Positions 36,501-48,596 of a stretch of 64,000 bases of DNA are shown in pieces. A program made the translations under genes and the position numbers. The notes below the pieces were generated by a model. It was not told the DNA's origin. It did no database searches and worked only from the letters and a program-made list of their open reading frames with translations. The first letter of the stretch is position 1, and each line of letters opens with the position of its first letter. Source of the stretch: Theristus sp. LFF4_11 (lineage: Eukaryota > Nematoda > Chromadorea > Monhysterida > Xyalidae); contig JASANC010001189.1 of assembly GCA_030248135.1 (NCBI GenBank), positions 62,001 through 126,000 of the forward strand. Reading direction: 5' to 3'.

Positions 36501-39500
36501 ATGGCCAGCGTCGCCGCGTGGCTGCCGTTCGCGCGCGCCGCCGCGATCGGCTGGGTGCCGATCTCGCGACAGCCGATGCCGCCGGCACCGATCGCCATCC
36601 AGGCGAAAGACCTCGCGGTCGACCACGTCAGCGACGAGAAGCTCAGCATCAACGTCAGCGGGCGGCGCTTCGAGACGTGGCGCAATACGCTCGAGAAGTT
36701 CCCGGAGACACTGCTCGGCTCCAACGAGAAGGAGTTCTTCTACGACGACGAGGCGCGCGAGTACTTCTTCGACCGCGATCCGGACATCTTTCGCCACATT
36801 CTGACATTCTATCGTACCGGCAAGCTGCACTTCCCGCGACACGAATGTCTCGTCGCGTATGATGAGGAGCTCTCGTTCTTTGGCATCATGCCCGATCTGA
36901 TCAGCGACTGCTGCTACGAGGACTACAAGGACAAAAAGCGCGAGAACCAGGAGCGACTGATGGAGGAACGTCTTGATACGGGTGAATCGAAGTTGGCGCT
37001 GAAAACATTCCGTCAGAAAATGTGGAACGCCTTTGAGAACCCGCACACGAGCAGCATCGCGTTGGTGTTCTATTATGTGACCGGGTTCTTCATTGCCGTC
37101 TCCGTCATATGCAACATCACCGAAACGGTCGCCTGCGACACGATCGAGTCAACACGCCCGGGCGTGCCACGTATCTCGATCACTTGCGGCGACAAATACG
37201 AACAGCAATTCTTCATTGTCGACACGGCGTGCGTGATTCTGTTCACGGTCGAGTACTTGCTGCGGCTGTACGCAGCTCCCGAGCGTTGCAAATTCATGCG
37301 CAGCATCATGTCCGTCATCGACGTGATCGCGATCATGCCGTATTACGTCGGCCTCTTCCTACAGGATAACAAGGACCTCAGCGGCGCGTTCACGACACTA
37401 CGAGTGTTTCGAGTGTTCCGAATCTTCAAGTTCTCGCGACACTCGCAGGGCCTGCGAATACTCGGCTACACGCTGAAGTCGTGCGCGTCCGAGCTCGGCT
37501 TTCTGGTGTTCTCGATGGGCATGGCCATTATCATATTCGCCACTATTATTTATTACTGCGAAAAGAAAGTGACTAATACGAATTTCACTAGCATTCCCTC
37601 GGCCTTTTGGTACACGATCGTCACGATGACCACACTCGGGTATGTGCTTTATTAGACATGGTTTCGTTGTTGCAGACAAAAAAGCTGGTCAGAAAAGTTG
37701 GTATGTGTATGTGCGTTGGAATCAGAATGAGAAAGTTACAAGCAAACCAACAGGTGCAGTGAATTATTGTTTTCATCGTAATTTTCACATTCTCGTTCTA
37801 TTACTTTCAGCAAGTTAAGATTTACATTTCATGCTCCGCAATGCTCAACGCAGCGTAATTCCGTGTTCACACGTGCCTGAATTGCAGACGATGTGATTGT
37901 GACTAGCGTTATAAAGTGAAGTTATGCTTTGAAAACTACATCCAAGCCAAACCCGGGCTCTGATTGAGAGTGAGTCGAGTCGCTAAGCAGAGAAACGTTA
38001 CATGTTGAAATTTATGTGCTTCCGGTTTTTTTAAGAAAGTTGGTTTAAGAAAATTGTGTCTTTGGTCTATGGATTTGCGGACAGCCGGCAATGGTGGGCA
38101 GCTTGCAAAACTGCAATTAATGACACCTTTTCTTCGGTACACAGTTTCCAGCTGCATTTGTCATAGAAGTCCAGTTCCTCTGGTTTCGCAGTCAAACAGT
38201 TGCTGCACAAACACCAAAGACGGCGACACAAATGAAAAAGCGCTACGATATGTGTGCAGCGCATTAGCGTTCCCGCAAACCATCTGGAATTGTTCGTACG
38301 TGTTCGTGGATGTCACGCTATGGCAAAACGGGCGTTCCGGTTTTTATGTCCGACTTGACAAAAGTGCCCGGTTGGCGTGACAGGAAATTTTGTTTCGTGC
38401 GTTATGTGTGCATTGGCAACATTTCTTCATCGAAACTCACAAATCGAACTGGTTGTTTGTAATGCTGCAGGGAATGAGTTTTATTACCTAATGCGTTTAA
38501 AATTCTTGGATATCAAAGTGCAAGAGTGATGTCACCGTTGATTTCGCGTGTACGGAAGTGAACGTGAACCTCATGATCTCACTACGTATGCAAGGTTGTT
38601 TACAAAACTCCACAAAGTTCATGCAATTTCATTTTCAACCGGCCGCATTTCAATTGCACAGCCGTTTGTCGGTATGTGTATTCTCAAAACGTGCGCATAT
38701 TATTACACTCTCAAGGGGTTTATTTATTGGTGCTGGTTGCTGAGTCTGGTTAATTGCACACACGCACCGCGGCAAGCAAAACCGGCGAAAACACCTTATC
38801 ACTCTCTGGTATGGCTTGCGAAAATATAGTTCATTTTGAAATGTGCGGGACTGCTATCTCGCGGTTGTGTGAGTGCGCGCGTTTCGGTGAAGTTTGAAAA
38901 CTTGTTTACTCAGGCATGCCGTTTTTAGATTTACATTTTGCAACACTGTGGCGACAATCTGATTTATACGCATCTGCGGCTAACGACACTACATGTATAC
39001 TACAAGCGAATACGCTATATATTTTCTGAATTTTTTTGAACGGAAGTTGAAAATACACGAAGTTACGAACTGAAGTTGAAGTTAGCTAATTGTTAACTAA
39101 AATTTGTGCTGTGTGTGCCGCGCCAATGATGACCAATGAGACTGCTTAATACGAAACGAAGTCTGAAAAAAACGGATAGCGGAAGCGTGTCATTTGTCAG
39201 AGAAATCCGGCGTCTTTCTCGGCTTGTACGACGGCACGAATTAGCGCCAGGATGAAACTGAATGCGACTGCAGTTCAGCAGTGGTACGAAAGTGGGGATG
39301 TTGCGTTGCGAAAGCTCTCGCGCAATTCTATCGTAGAGAGAGATATTAAAAATGTCATTTGCTAAGAAAGTTCAGTGGCGCAAAGCGCGTTTTTTTGCAC
39401 GCGGTGTTTTGCGAGCAGTAAATGCAGAGAGCATTTCGACGGTGCTAGAAGCGAGCGATTTTCGGAACGCCGCCGCCAAGCCGCCAGCCCCATCTGACAC

Positions 39501-42303
39501 TTCAGCTGACGCACGACATTCATCTTCGCTTTTCATGCACAGAATGAACGTTGGAACATATGTGTGTATGGCCCTTGACGGACTCATGGCACATTACTGT
39601 GCGAGTGGAAAAACGCGCATATGATCGCTGTATCGCTTCAATTCCAGTGCGCCAAAAATGTTGTGGCATCTGGAACTTTACTTTTTGTCTGGATGGGCCA
39701 GAAAACGCAATAAAAAGCATTCTCGGCGTTTTATCTGGCACTCTCAGTGTCCATCTATCAGTGGTTGTGTCACGATTAAAGATTGCATGGCAAAAAACAA
39801 AGGAACATGAATATATTGCATGGCATCGGCATCCATTGTGTTTGTGTTCTTCCGCGTCGCATCCTTGACAGCAACAAATGGCTGTTTTGAGTGGTGTGAC
39901 AGCAACATATGATGAAACGGACAAATAAATGTTACTAAATATAGCGTCCGCCATCACAAACCACACACTGATGTTACGTCAGAACCTTTTGTTCGGCAAC
40001 TTATTGCTGGCTGGCGCACAACATTACGCTGCTACTTGCGCATGAGCGTTATATAGCTCCATTTTCAAATGACATACCCTTTACGAAACAAACCCATTCG
40101 AAGATCAAACAATACAGTGCTGGTGTATAAAGTTGGGCATTCGAGCGCCATGGGATGCAAAAATTGAAACCGGAAATGAAACCATAGCACACATATTTAT
40201 TTCATTGCGTGCCAGACTGGCAGTGGTATACAAACAAGTGTTCCTGTGTTCAAGATTATGAGCCCGGGTAAAATGTACAGACTGATGTTTCGTTTACAAA
40301 AATAATGAGCACTCCCAGATCAACGGACAGGATGCTTTTTTCACCAATTGATGTTTTTTTCAGGTACGGTGACATGGTCCCAAAAACGGGACTAGGCAAA
40401 ATCGTCGGCAGCGTCTGTTCGTTGAGCGGCGTGCTTGTGATCGCACTGCCTGTGCCGGTCATTGTATCAAACTTCTCCAGGATATATCACCAAAATCAAC
40501 GAGCGGACAAACGACGAGCACAAAAGGTACACACAAGAGCTGTTACACGGATAAGAAAAAACCGTTTTATGTTCAAGAATCCATGCGATATTTTTTTAAT
40601 TACATCTTCTGCAAAAAGGAGGAAATTTTGAAACATGTTGACTGATAGGGTTCGTTGACAAAAATTCAAATTTTAAATTCCACTGCACCAATTCAAAAGT
40701 ATAGGTTTATAATCTTGCCATCCGGAATTTCATTGTGCCAGTATTATTACAAGTGTATCGATCGGAAAACGTTCCATGCATTCGTTTATCAATGAACGAT
40801 GTCACGAGTTCTTGACGAATAGAATTAAATGAGTTAAAACAGACAAGCGTACAATTGTGTTCAATTGTGTTATTCCGTGTTGCAATGAAACACTGTTGGT
40901 TATATTGAATTGGACTGACTTCATGGCATGCACAGAACAACAATGAACAGTGCAATCGCACGTTTCAACAGTAACGGTGCTGAACTGTATTCGAGTCCAT
41001 GAATGTTAAAGATTGCACACAACATCTCAAATTCGTGATTCCGTTTTCAGAAAGCGCGTCTCGCTCGAATCAGGATCGTGAAAAACGCCAGTGGTCAAGC
41101 GTTGTTCTCAAAGAAGAAGGCGCACGAGGCTCGGGTGCAGGCGTTCGAACAGGGACAACTGCCGCTGGAGGCGCTCAAGGACGAGGACATCTTCGAGATA
41201 CAGCACCACCATCTGCTGCAGTGTCTCGAGCGGGCCACGGTAACTATCAGACATCGCTGCATGTTTGCATGGGATGGTGCACCACTTGCAGACTTCAGCG
41301 GCATTCATGGAGCAGTATTTAGTGACGCGTAGCTGTGTTAAAGCTACGCGGTCAATAAAGCGCATTCATGAAGTAGTACTAATAACCGCGGAGCTATGTT
41401 TTAACACAGCTGTGCGTCATTAAATACTGCTTCATGAATGCCGCTTAAACCTTGTGTCACGAATGCACCGCTTCATGTGCACTGTGCAGGAACGCGAGTT
41501 CGTCGACAGCACCGAGCAGTTCGACGGCAGCGGCTCGCTGTCACGCCCCGTGTGCACGCCGCCGCTGTCGCCGCTGATCACCGCCATGGAAGGCGATCAC
41601 GTGACGGACGCCGACGCGGCCGCCGATGTCGCCCGTCGCAAGCGTCCGTTTCGTCAGCGACTCTCGCGCCATCTGATCGCCACTTGCTCATCATGCTGTG
41701 ATAACGTCAACTCCGATAATGCGCTCGACGACAACAACGCGGAGTCACCGAGTAAAAAGGTCAGCTAGCGAGGATTTTTATGACTTTATGACAAAAGTTG
41801 ACCATTGAACGAATGATTATGTGTTAGTCCTCGTTCAGTCTTTCCGAACGCCCGGTCACGTGACGTTCATCGACGAACTGAACGAAACACGACGGCCGAC
41901 CGCGAACCGGCACTATTCGGCCGAAAACGAACCGATCACGCCCGAGTCGTCCAGCTACACGTCCGAAGTGATCGCCAACAGAGTGAGCCACTGAGGTTTT
42001 CCGTGGTTTGGTTCGCGAGAGAACAAGAAACACCCAAGAGACTGGAAAGACGGGCACGTTTTGCAGATGAACGCAGTTCAGTCACCGGCGACCCTGGACG
42101 AAGCGAGCAGCCTGGTCAGCGGCCACAACGTCACCGCGACGCAAATGTCCGAACTGACCGAATCGACGCGGAGGCCTGCACGCTCGGACGACCACACGGC
42201 CGCCGGGACAATGCAGCCGCTGACGCCAACGACACCAGCAGCAGCCTCCTGCGTACAAAGACCGTCTGCCGCAGCGGCCGACTATCGTGTCTCAACGCTA
42301 TGA
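36501..42303 (+). CDS. Shal: Voltage-gated potassium channel Kv4 (Shal)
   Basis: Six exons (36501-37639, 40364-40526, 41051-41239, 41490-41759, 41839-41982, 42067-42303) join in phase into 713 residues. The N-terminus [18 protein letters not shown] is the Kv4-specific KChIP-binding segment. A T1 domain ([13 protein letters not shown], with the zinc-binding HFPRHEC and CC pair in SDCCYED) follows. S1-S6 come next, with S4 arginines in [19 protein letters not shown]. The filter TMTTLGYGD is split by a 2.7 kb intron after TLG, the intron position known in Kv4 genes, and S6 has [11 protein letters not shown]. Downstream come [15 protein letters not shown] and ETQHHHLL-like [12 protein letters not shown], and the protein ends DYRVSTL, close to the vertebrate RVSAL PDZ-type end. 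It carries the transient A-type current of neurons and muscle. It converges with UBA3. Intron 3 holds MITE family 1. Confidence 0.96.
37640..40363 (+). other. Large first intron of Kv4
   Basis: This 2.7 kb intron interrupts the codon for the first glycine of GYG in the pore. It contains several unrelated short frames, the longest of about 105 codons at 39551-39868. A stretch near 40130-40225 reads as a possible relic of a retrotransposon C-terminus ([12 protein letters not shown]). None can be assigned to a family with confidence. Confidence 0.6.
41299..41444. mobile_element. MITE family 1, double copy (Kv4 intron 3)
   Basis: One element runs from ggcattcatggagcagtattt to about 41370. A second starts gcgcattcatgaagtagtac at about 41361 and ends ttcatgaatgccgc, so two copies overlap or are nested. 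Arms match those at 10488 and 24883. Confidence 0.75.
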
Positions 42304-42884
42304 TCCACATCAAAACCGGATGCTTGTTCATTTGATGTCCGAGCTCGACGACACCGTTGACGACTTCAGTCTCGTTTCTCAATACGATGATCGCACCATT
42401 TGTGAGCATGCGTACACATACAAAAAACATTGTTGATTGTTACAATTGTTGTTGCCACATAATTCTGATGATCGATCCCGAGTGTGCTGATATTATCGAT
42501 TCTTTTGGTCGCTTACAGAAAACACTATATACAATCGCTCTGACGAGTCGTGAGTGGGTTTGGAAGTGTTTAACAAGAACACATACAAATACCAACGCCT
42601 GACAACTGTGTTGTTCACGCGTTTTACTTCTAGTCAACACTGAAATTGTGCTCGAGACTTTTGACTTTGACTTTGTAAACCTGTTACACAGTTTTACATG
42701 GTGATAAAAGCGAAACTCGAATAGATTGGCTTTTTTCACACAAAGTGCGACTGTAACAGAGCAAGAACGGTTGAACACACATAGACGAGGCTCCTCAGTT
42801 TTATTTTTATTTTATTTTTATTGGTCTTAATACTGGCGTCGAAATATGCATGCATGGTGGTGAAATGGTGGATCCAACCAACGC

Positions 42885-43045
42885 TTTCTGCTTGACTGGC
42901 GCCATATGATAAGTTCGTTGTTTGCGATGTTGCGTTGATGACAGGCTGATGCATGCATTCTGTGCAGGCATTGCTGCGGAAGCGGAGTTTGCTAACATAG
43001 AATGCACGCACCCAACCAATCAGCTAGTTGTACAGTGTATATATT
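42885..43045. mobile_element. Diverged MITE family 2 copy between Kv4 and UBA3
   Basis: The core gatgcatgcattctgtgcaggcattgctg and the opposite arm catagaatgcacgc...ccaaccaatcagct resemble the internal arms of the elements at 14484 and 57180. The outer termini are degraded. Confidence 0.45.
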
Positions 43046-43371
43046 AGCCAGATGGACTGCACGTCGCGGTAAACCGGATCGATGGTTTCGAAATACCGAA
43101 ATTTATAACATGACTAAATGACTGCAATGTAAATGACAAACTCACACATGCACCGCATTTTTCAATTTAGCCATTTGTATATGAATCATATACCCGTGTG
43201 AATAGTGCAATGGTGACCGACAAAAGGGCAACAACACGAACGCAAATGTCTCCCAAACTGTGATCTTGAAATCGTCTGAGCTTTCCGGTAGCCCACGCCC
43301 ACATATCCTCTCACGGGCACGATTCTCTCGGACACAAAAGTGACAAAAAACATTTGTTTTCATTTTCACCA

Positions 43372-46300
43372 TCAACAATTCTGCTCATTGGTGTCCATCC
43401 GCTGTGAATGTACATTGAGACGAAATTTGAGCGCCTGCGGTGCCGTGACGTCAGTCACCACAAGCTCCGTGCCGTCCGTTAAACCAAGCTCTGCAAGCAA
43501 CCCACTTTCTTTGTTGAGCACATAACCACATTCGGTCAGCATGCGAGTGACGCGACACGTTCGTAAGTTTCAAAATGACTGCGACGGCGACAGGCAACTG
43601 CGCAAATGTTCACGCAGCAAAAAAAAATCCAAGCTAAAAAGACAAGTTTACGTTTCAATGTCCTGCGCAGATTCGGTCTCGTGCGTTCCTCCAGGCTCGG
43701 AATGGTGCTGTTGTAGAGCGTCATCGTCGCGCTCGTCAGCATCGGCGACTTCATTTGCCTGAAACGAAGCGAACGATCGCGATTTTCAGTCATCTTACAC
43801 AGTGAACTAACCAACAACCGTTTTCGGAGCGACACGCCACGGCCGCCAGGGCGTCGCAACGCGTCAGCCAAACAGCCTAGTGAGCCTACACACCCTGTCT
43901 CGCATGCACCGAACCAATGCACTGCGCGAAAAGCAAGCTACGAACGTGAAATGACCGGTTGTCCCAATAACGGCTACTGATTCTGATGCGGTTTGCCACT
44001 TTTTTTCAGAATGAAAAACAAGAACAAAAAACACGTACAGACTAGGATCGTTGGTCAGATGATCGACAACGTCCTGCAACCTTGCGTCTTCACAAAACGT
44101 CAACAGCTGCGGCGCTTGACTGCAGCTGGGACAGTCGAGCTAAAACAATATCGAAGATGACTAGCATTATTGTCTGGCTCGGCATTACTGATTCTGCAAA
44201 ACGCGCTTCAGCTTGAAAATGACACCAAGAAAATGTTTTTGTTACCCTGCGCTCCAACTCGACGACTCCCGTGAACACGCCAGTGGCTTGCGCGAAGTTC
44301 ATGTAATTGTTCATTGAATTCGCACAGCTGAAACAAAGAGTTTGTGACTAAGTGGTGTGCTCAGATGAGATTCAGCTATATGCCAACCCCCACGGCACGA
44401 AAAGCCCTATTTACCGTTCGATTAGTATAAACACGACGTGCTTGATCGTCAAGAAAGATTATTGATCCTATTTTCTCTCTTTCCGTTCACGTTCATTCAC
44501 AATCAATCCTTTCTGACGATCGCGACGGGTTGGACCAACAGTTTTGACCTTTCACATTTTTTATTAATTCAAGTCATAAAAAATTCATTCGAAAGCCACA
44601 ATTTCCCCCCAGGAAACTCACTCGGTGGCCAGCTTGAATGCTTCCAGCGCGCACGCAGCTGAAAGTTGTTGAAATCAAATAAAGTAGCAAAGCGTGGATT
44701 GGTTGACGAACGAAACGAAAACAGCTGCCAAGCGCGCTCACCGGCGATGACCGCATTGGTGGAGGCGACGGCCGGTATGATGTGCTTGATGACGCCGTGC
44801 GTCAGGCGGTACGTGACGCCGCGGATGTTGTGCTGCTTGGCGCGCTGTTCCGCCTGCTCGAAGATCCACGTCACGTGCTCCGGGTCGTCGCCGTCGATTT
44901 CGGCGCCTGTGCACAACAAAACGGATAAATGGCAGTGATCGCGAACGGGTTTCACAACCAGAGATCGATGATTCCGTTCGTTCATTATTGCCTTTTCACT
45001 GAAATTCATTAGGCAGATATAAGAATCATAATTCAGTTTGAGATACGCCGATTTATCTATAATTGTCAATGTCACAAATCAACAACGTCATGGTATCGTC
45101 TCCCTGACCCAAGCCACCGACCGTCGAACGGCTTCTCCTTGGCCCACTGTATCATGCGCACGTACTCGACGCAGTGCTCTGGCAGGCGTGGCGTGTGCGC
45201 GATCGTGCACAGCGGAAAGTTCACCTTCAGTAGAAAAAAGAAACTTTTTTTTCCAGAAGCATGATGTGTTTGAATATCGACTTTGTGAGAAAGGCACGTC
45301 ACTGATGAGGCCACCCTCTGATGTGCTGTTGGCCAGGTCGAAAACCACAAAACCGCCAGAAAACCGCAACTTGGTTGATTAAAAAAGAACCCTGAAAAAA
45401 GAAAGAGCCACTCACTGCAGGCGGATACAAACTGAGATTGCACTCAACGCACGGCGTCAGCCCCGGGAAAATCAGACGTGCGTTGCCGGAGAGGCCTTCG
45501 GTGCCGCCATCGATCATCGGAATGATGGACGCCATCTTCAGCTCACCGTCGGCGTCGTATTCCAGGAGGCTACACTGCAATAACAACTCACGAATGGCCG
45601 TGCTCTCAATTTTAATTGCTTCTTCTGTTTCGTTTTCATGTTTTCGTTCTCTTGTTTTTATTTTTTGGTAATTCTTACGGTCTATTCATTCCAGTGTGGT
45701 ATATTTCGATCGTTGGGTGCCGAAACCGAAATCTGTCTCAATTTTACTGATGCTTCGGGGCACACGGGACGGATGTCTAGCCGTCCAGCTATTGGACAAC
45801 ACCCACGGGATGCCTGACTGCACGTATCCGCACAATGGCGTCAGGTTTGGCACCTTATCGTTTCCGAGCTCAGTGCGGATGCTCCAAATGCAAATAAAAC
45901 CAAGAAAAAAACCCGAAACAAACGAGCATGGCATTCATCCAGCGTCTCGCAACGACCGAGTCGAGACCGCAGATCACGATGTTGAACGAGCGATAAAACT
46001 CGGCGTCCATGTCCTGGATTTTGCAGCAGTACCTGCAAAAAAGGGCGATTTCCAGTTCACACAAATGGAATTTTTGGCAAAATATGATCATCAAACGACA
46101 CTGACACAAAAAAACAAGGTGAATGAAATTGCGACTTGAATGAAACCAAACCAAACTGACGGCGTCACGGTGCATGCGGGCACACGACGGTTGATGAACG
46201 CGGCTGCTGCCTCGGCCTTCGATTTGCCAACGTCGTCCGCTCTGGCAGAGTGAAAATGAATTCTGTGCTTAAAATATATGGCAACTGCAGTCGAACTCTA

Positions 46301-48055
46301 CATTATAGGCAATCAGCTGATTGGTCGGTGATCACATCACGTGATGCATGTTTTCTTTGCAGGACAGACTAAAAACCTCCACAGCAATGCCTGCACTTTT
46401 CCACGAAGATATTTTTCCGGTTTTTCATTTCTGAGGGCAACACAGCAAATCTCATAAGACCGTTCAAGCTATCGAACAAAATGACAATGCCATTGAGGTG
46501 TTTATGTATCCCTTCGGTTATCAAAACGCTGAAAAAACCTGAACAGAAACTGGCGATTCAAGTTCGACAGATCAATGGTGTCCATGTCGATGACGTGAAC
46601 GTTGCAGAAGCCACTGTACGCCTGAACATAAGAATTGGAAGTCAGAGAGTTCAGTGAGTGCTGCTGGCAAACACCCGATGCGATGTTGTTACTGCTATTA
46701 AAGTTTTGGATTCTGTGACTTTATGCGTTTGCAGACGCAGAAAGAAAACTTGTTTTTTCATTTTTATATGGCAATTCAAAATAGCCGAAATGATTCGGCC
46801 CTTTTTAGAGGACTTCGATCACTACCAATTTTGAATTCCCGCGTCAATGTGCGCATTGAGTCTCGAAACCAAAAAATGGGTAATTAGGGATGGCACGGAA
46901 AAGAAACCGGTTAAAAAACCAGTTTCTTTTCACGCCAAAAATAAAAAACCGGTTTTTCACCAACAGAAAATTTGAATTTTCAGTCGTCGAAACAAATCCA
47001 AATTTTTAGTCGTCGAATCGACTACTCAATTGTATTATTGAGTTCTGATGCCTGTTGGTGACTAGAACACCGTTGATGATTGTTCACAAAACCGACAAGA
47101 ACAGGTTTTCGCCAACTTTTCTTGCTCGTGTGTGTGGCAAAATCCAGAGCAATATTCTGAAGCTGGAAAACCATTTTCGAAATATATAAGTCCTGTTTTT
47201 AAACAGTTTTAAAACCGTGAAAAGAAACCGTTTTTTTCACAAAATATAAAAACCGGTTTTTTCCATCGCTACGGATAATAGAGATTGACACGTTGCGTTC
47301 TTGCCCAACCCAATCAATGAAGAAATTCATTATTTCAGCATTCAGCCACATAGGAAGAGCAGTGCAAATGAAACAAAGTCAGACCAAATCTTTCAGCAGT
47401 TCGCAGCCGAGTCCGCCAGCCCCGACCACCAACACCTTGCACGCACGCAGTGACTCGAAGTTCTGAAGTATAAGAGAGAATCGCTGTTCAAGAATCGAAT
47501 TGAAGATTTTCGCTGCCTAAATCATTTCCACTGTTCCGCCAATTTTGGAACATTCAAATGCAAGAGTTTACAATTTTTCATTAAATAGACGCCTAAAAGC
47601 ATAAAATCTACCCTTAAAATGGTAAAAATGGCATTCTGGATGCATTTTGACCTTTCTTACTAAAATTTTGCATCAAGTTTTTTCAATTTACAACCTTTTT
47701 TGCGATTTTGAAAAAACCTAACTTAGCAGTCCAATAGTGCTACACCGCTGAGGTGCTGAATAAATTGGGTCACCCACAAAGCTTTTATAAAACTGGCCCC
47801 AGTGGTCTAATGTGGTGTGTCTGTCCATCGGAAACGGAAACCAGCATCTGATTGACGACAACTATTTGTTGATTGACATCATACCATACCAACCAAAAAT
47901 ATACATGAAAAGAGAAGAAAAAACAATGAATCAATCAAAAAAGGAAGCTAAAAACAAACCTCCATGCCTGGTTCAAAACCGTCTTTCGCCAGCGGACCCG
48001 GTAGCAGAAGCAACCGATTCAATGAAATCTTGAAGTCAGTATCAGTCGCAGCCAT
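43372..48055 (-). CDS. UBA3: NEDD8-activating enzyme E1 catalytic subunit (UBA3)
   Basis: Thirteen exons on the minus strand (47960-48055, 47385-47462, 46539-46621, 46152-46241, 45924-46032, 45416-45574, 45122-45224, 44742-44906, 44622-44658, 44246-44327, 44039-44139, 43652-43758, 43372-43490) join in phase into 442 residues. With NAE1 it adenylates NEDD8, holds it as a thioester and passes it to UBE2M for cullin neddylation. Seen in order are the nucleotide-binding [34 protein letters not shown] and [14 protein letters not shown]. Next is [20 protein letters not shown] with the zinc CVEC. The catalytic cysteine is in [15 protein letters not shown], followed by [27 protein letters not shown] in two halves and the second zinc pair CPSC. 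The ubiquitin-fold E2-binding domain ends the protein ([26 protein letters not shown]). The N-terminus is shorter than in vertebrates. The exon 4 donor is the least certain. Confidence 0.95.
46288..46400. mobile_element. MITE family 2, truncated copy (UBA3 intron 3)
   Basis: cagtcgaactctacattata, then ggcaatcagctgattggtcg, gatgcatgttttctttgcag and gacagact...ccacagcaatgcctgcac match the left half of the elements at 14484 and 57180. The right arm is missing. Confidence 0.7.
46723..46880. mobile_element. MITE family 3, copy 2 (UBA3 intron 2)
   Basis: tttgcagacgcagaaagaaaac, ggcaattcaaaatagc, gattcggccct, ccaattttgaattcccgcgtca and gcgcattgagtc occur in the same order as at 16908-17090. Confidence 0.7.
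46888..47275. mobile_element. Possible hAT-type non-autonomous element (UBA3 intron 2)
   Basis: Its left end agggatggcacggaaaagaaaccggtt and right end aaaaccggttttttccatcgct are imperfect inverted repeats. The interior carries more aaccggtt and gtgaaaagaaacc words. An AGGGATGGCA-like end is common in hAT elements. The assignment is tentative because no target duplication is evident. Confidence 0.35.
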
Positions 48056-48250
48056 CCTTTTTTGTTTCAACCTATAATCGGAACCAACCAGATCAGATTC
48101 AAAAGCAAAATAAAAAAGCAGTAGTACCAGACCGTAATGCATCATTATTAAAACAGGTGCATGTGCAGTGGCGGTGGCCCCTGCCCTTTAACACAGGAAA
48201 GAAAAAAATGCAAAAACTAAATTGATCATTTTCACCTTATCAAAAAGGCT

Positions 48251-48286
48251 TGGCTTAGGATTAGGATTAGGTTTAGGATTAGGAAC
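48251..48286 (+). repeat. Interstitial telomere-like TTAGGN repeats, copy 1
   Basis: The sequence ggcttaggattaggattaggtttaggattaggaacc is a run of five TTAGG-based units with a variable sixth base. The copy at 50531-50564 begins with the same aaaaggcttggcttagg. Confidence 0.55.
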
Positions 48287-48596
48287 CTACAACGACTCAT
48301 TGCAAGCAACCTCTGATCAGAAATCAAAAAAATCACTTTTAAGTATGTATACAAATCGTACCAGACTAGGGTTCGAATTTTTTTTAAACTTTAACAAAAA
48401 TCTTTTTTTTAATTGGGATTTTTTAATTAATGTTTTTAATTGACAAAAAAAACGAATTTTGACCATCAAAATTGTACTTTCATCTGACAATGCGTTTAAA
48501 ACACTTTCCACAGAAAGTGTCATTATGCTTTTTTGCCCAGTTTTGTGTGGACTTTGTTTTTGGCAGATTTTTTTTTGTGACAATTTCTACTTTCAG

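Noticed and set aside
36321..37046. Long minus-strand open frame of 241 codons opposite Kv4 exon 1
   Set aside because: It is the antisense of a GC-rich, strongly codon-biased exon whose plus-strand product is unmistakable.
39252..39365. A short ORF reading [20 protein letters not shown], like a helix-turn-helix transposase start
   Set aside because: It is only about 37 codons, lies inside the Kv4 intron and has no downstream continuation.
43790..43860. GC-rich minus-strand stretch [14 protein letters not shown] as an extra UBA3 exon
   Set aside because: UBA3 exons 11 and 12 join in phase at the family's SLQMKSP without it.
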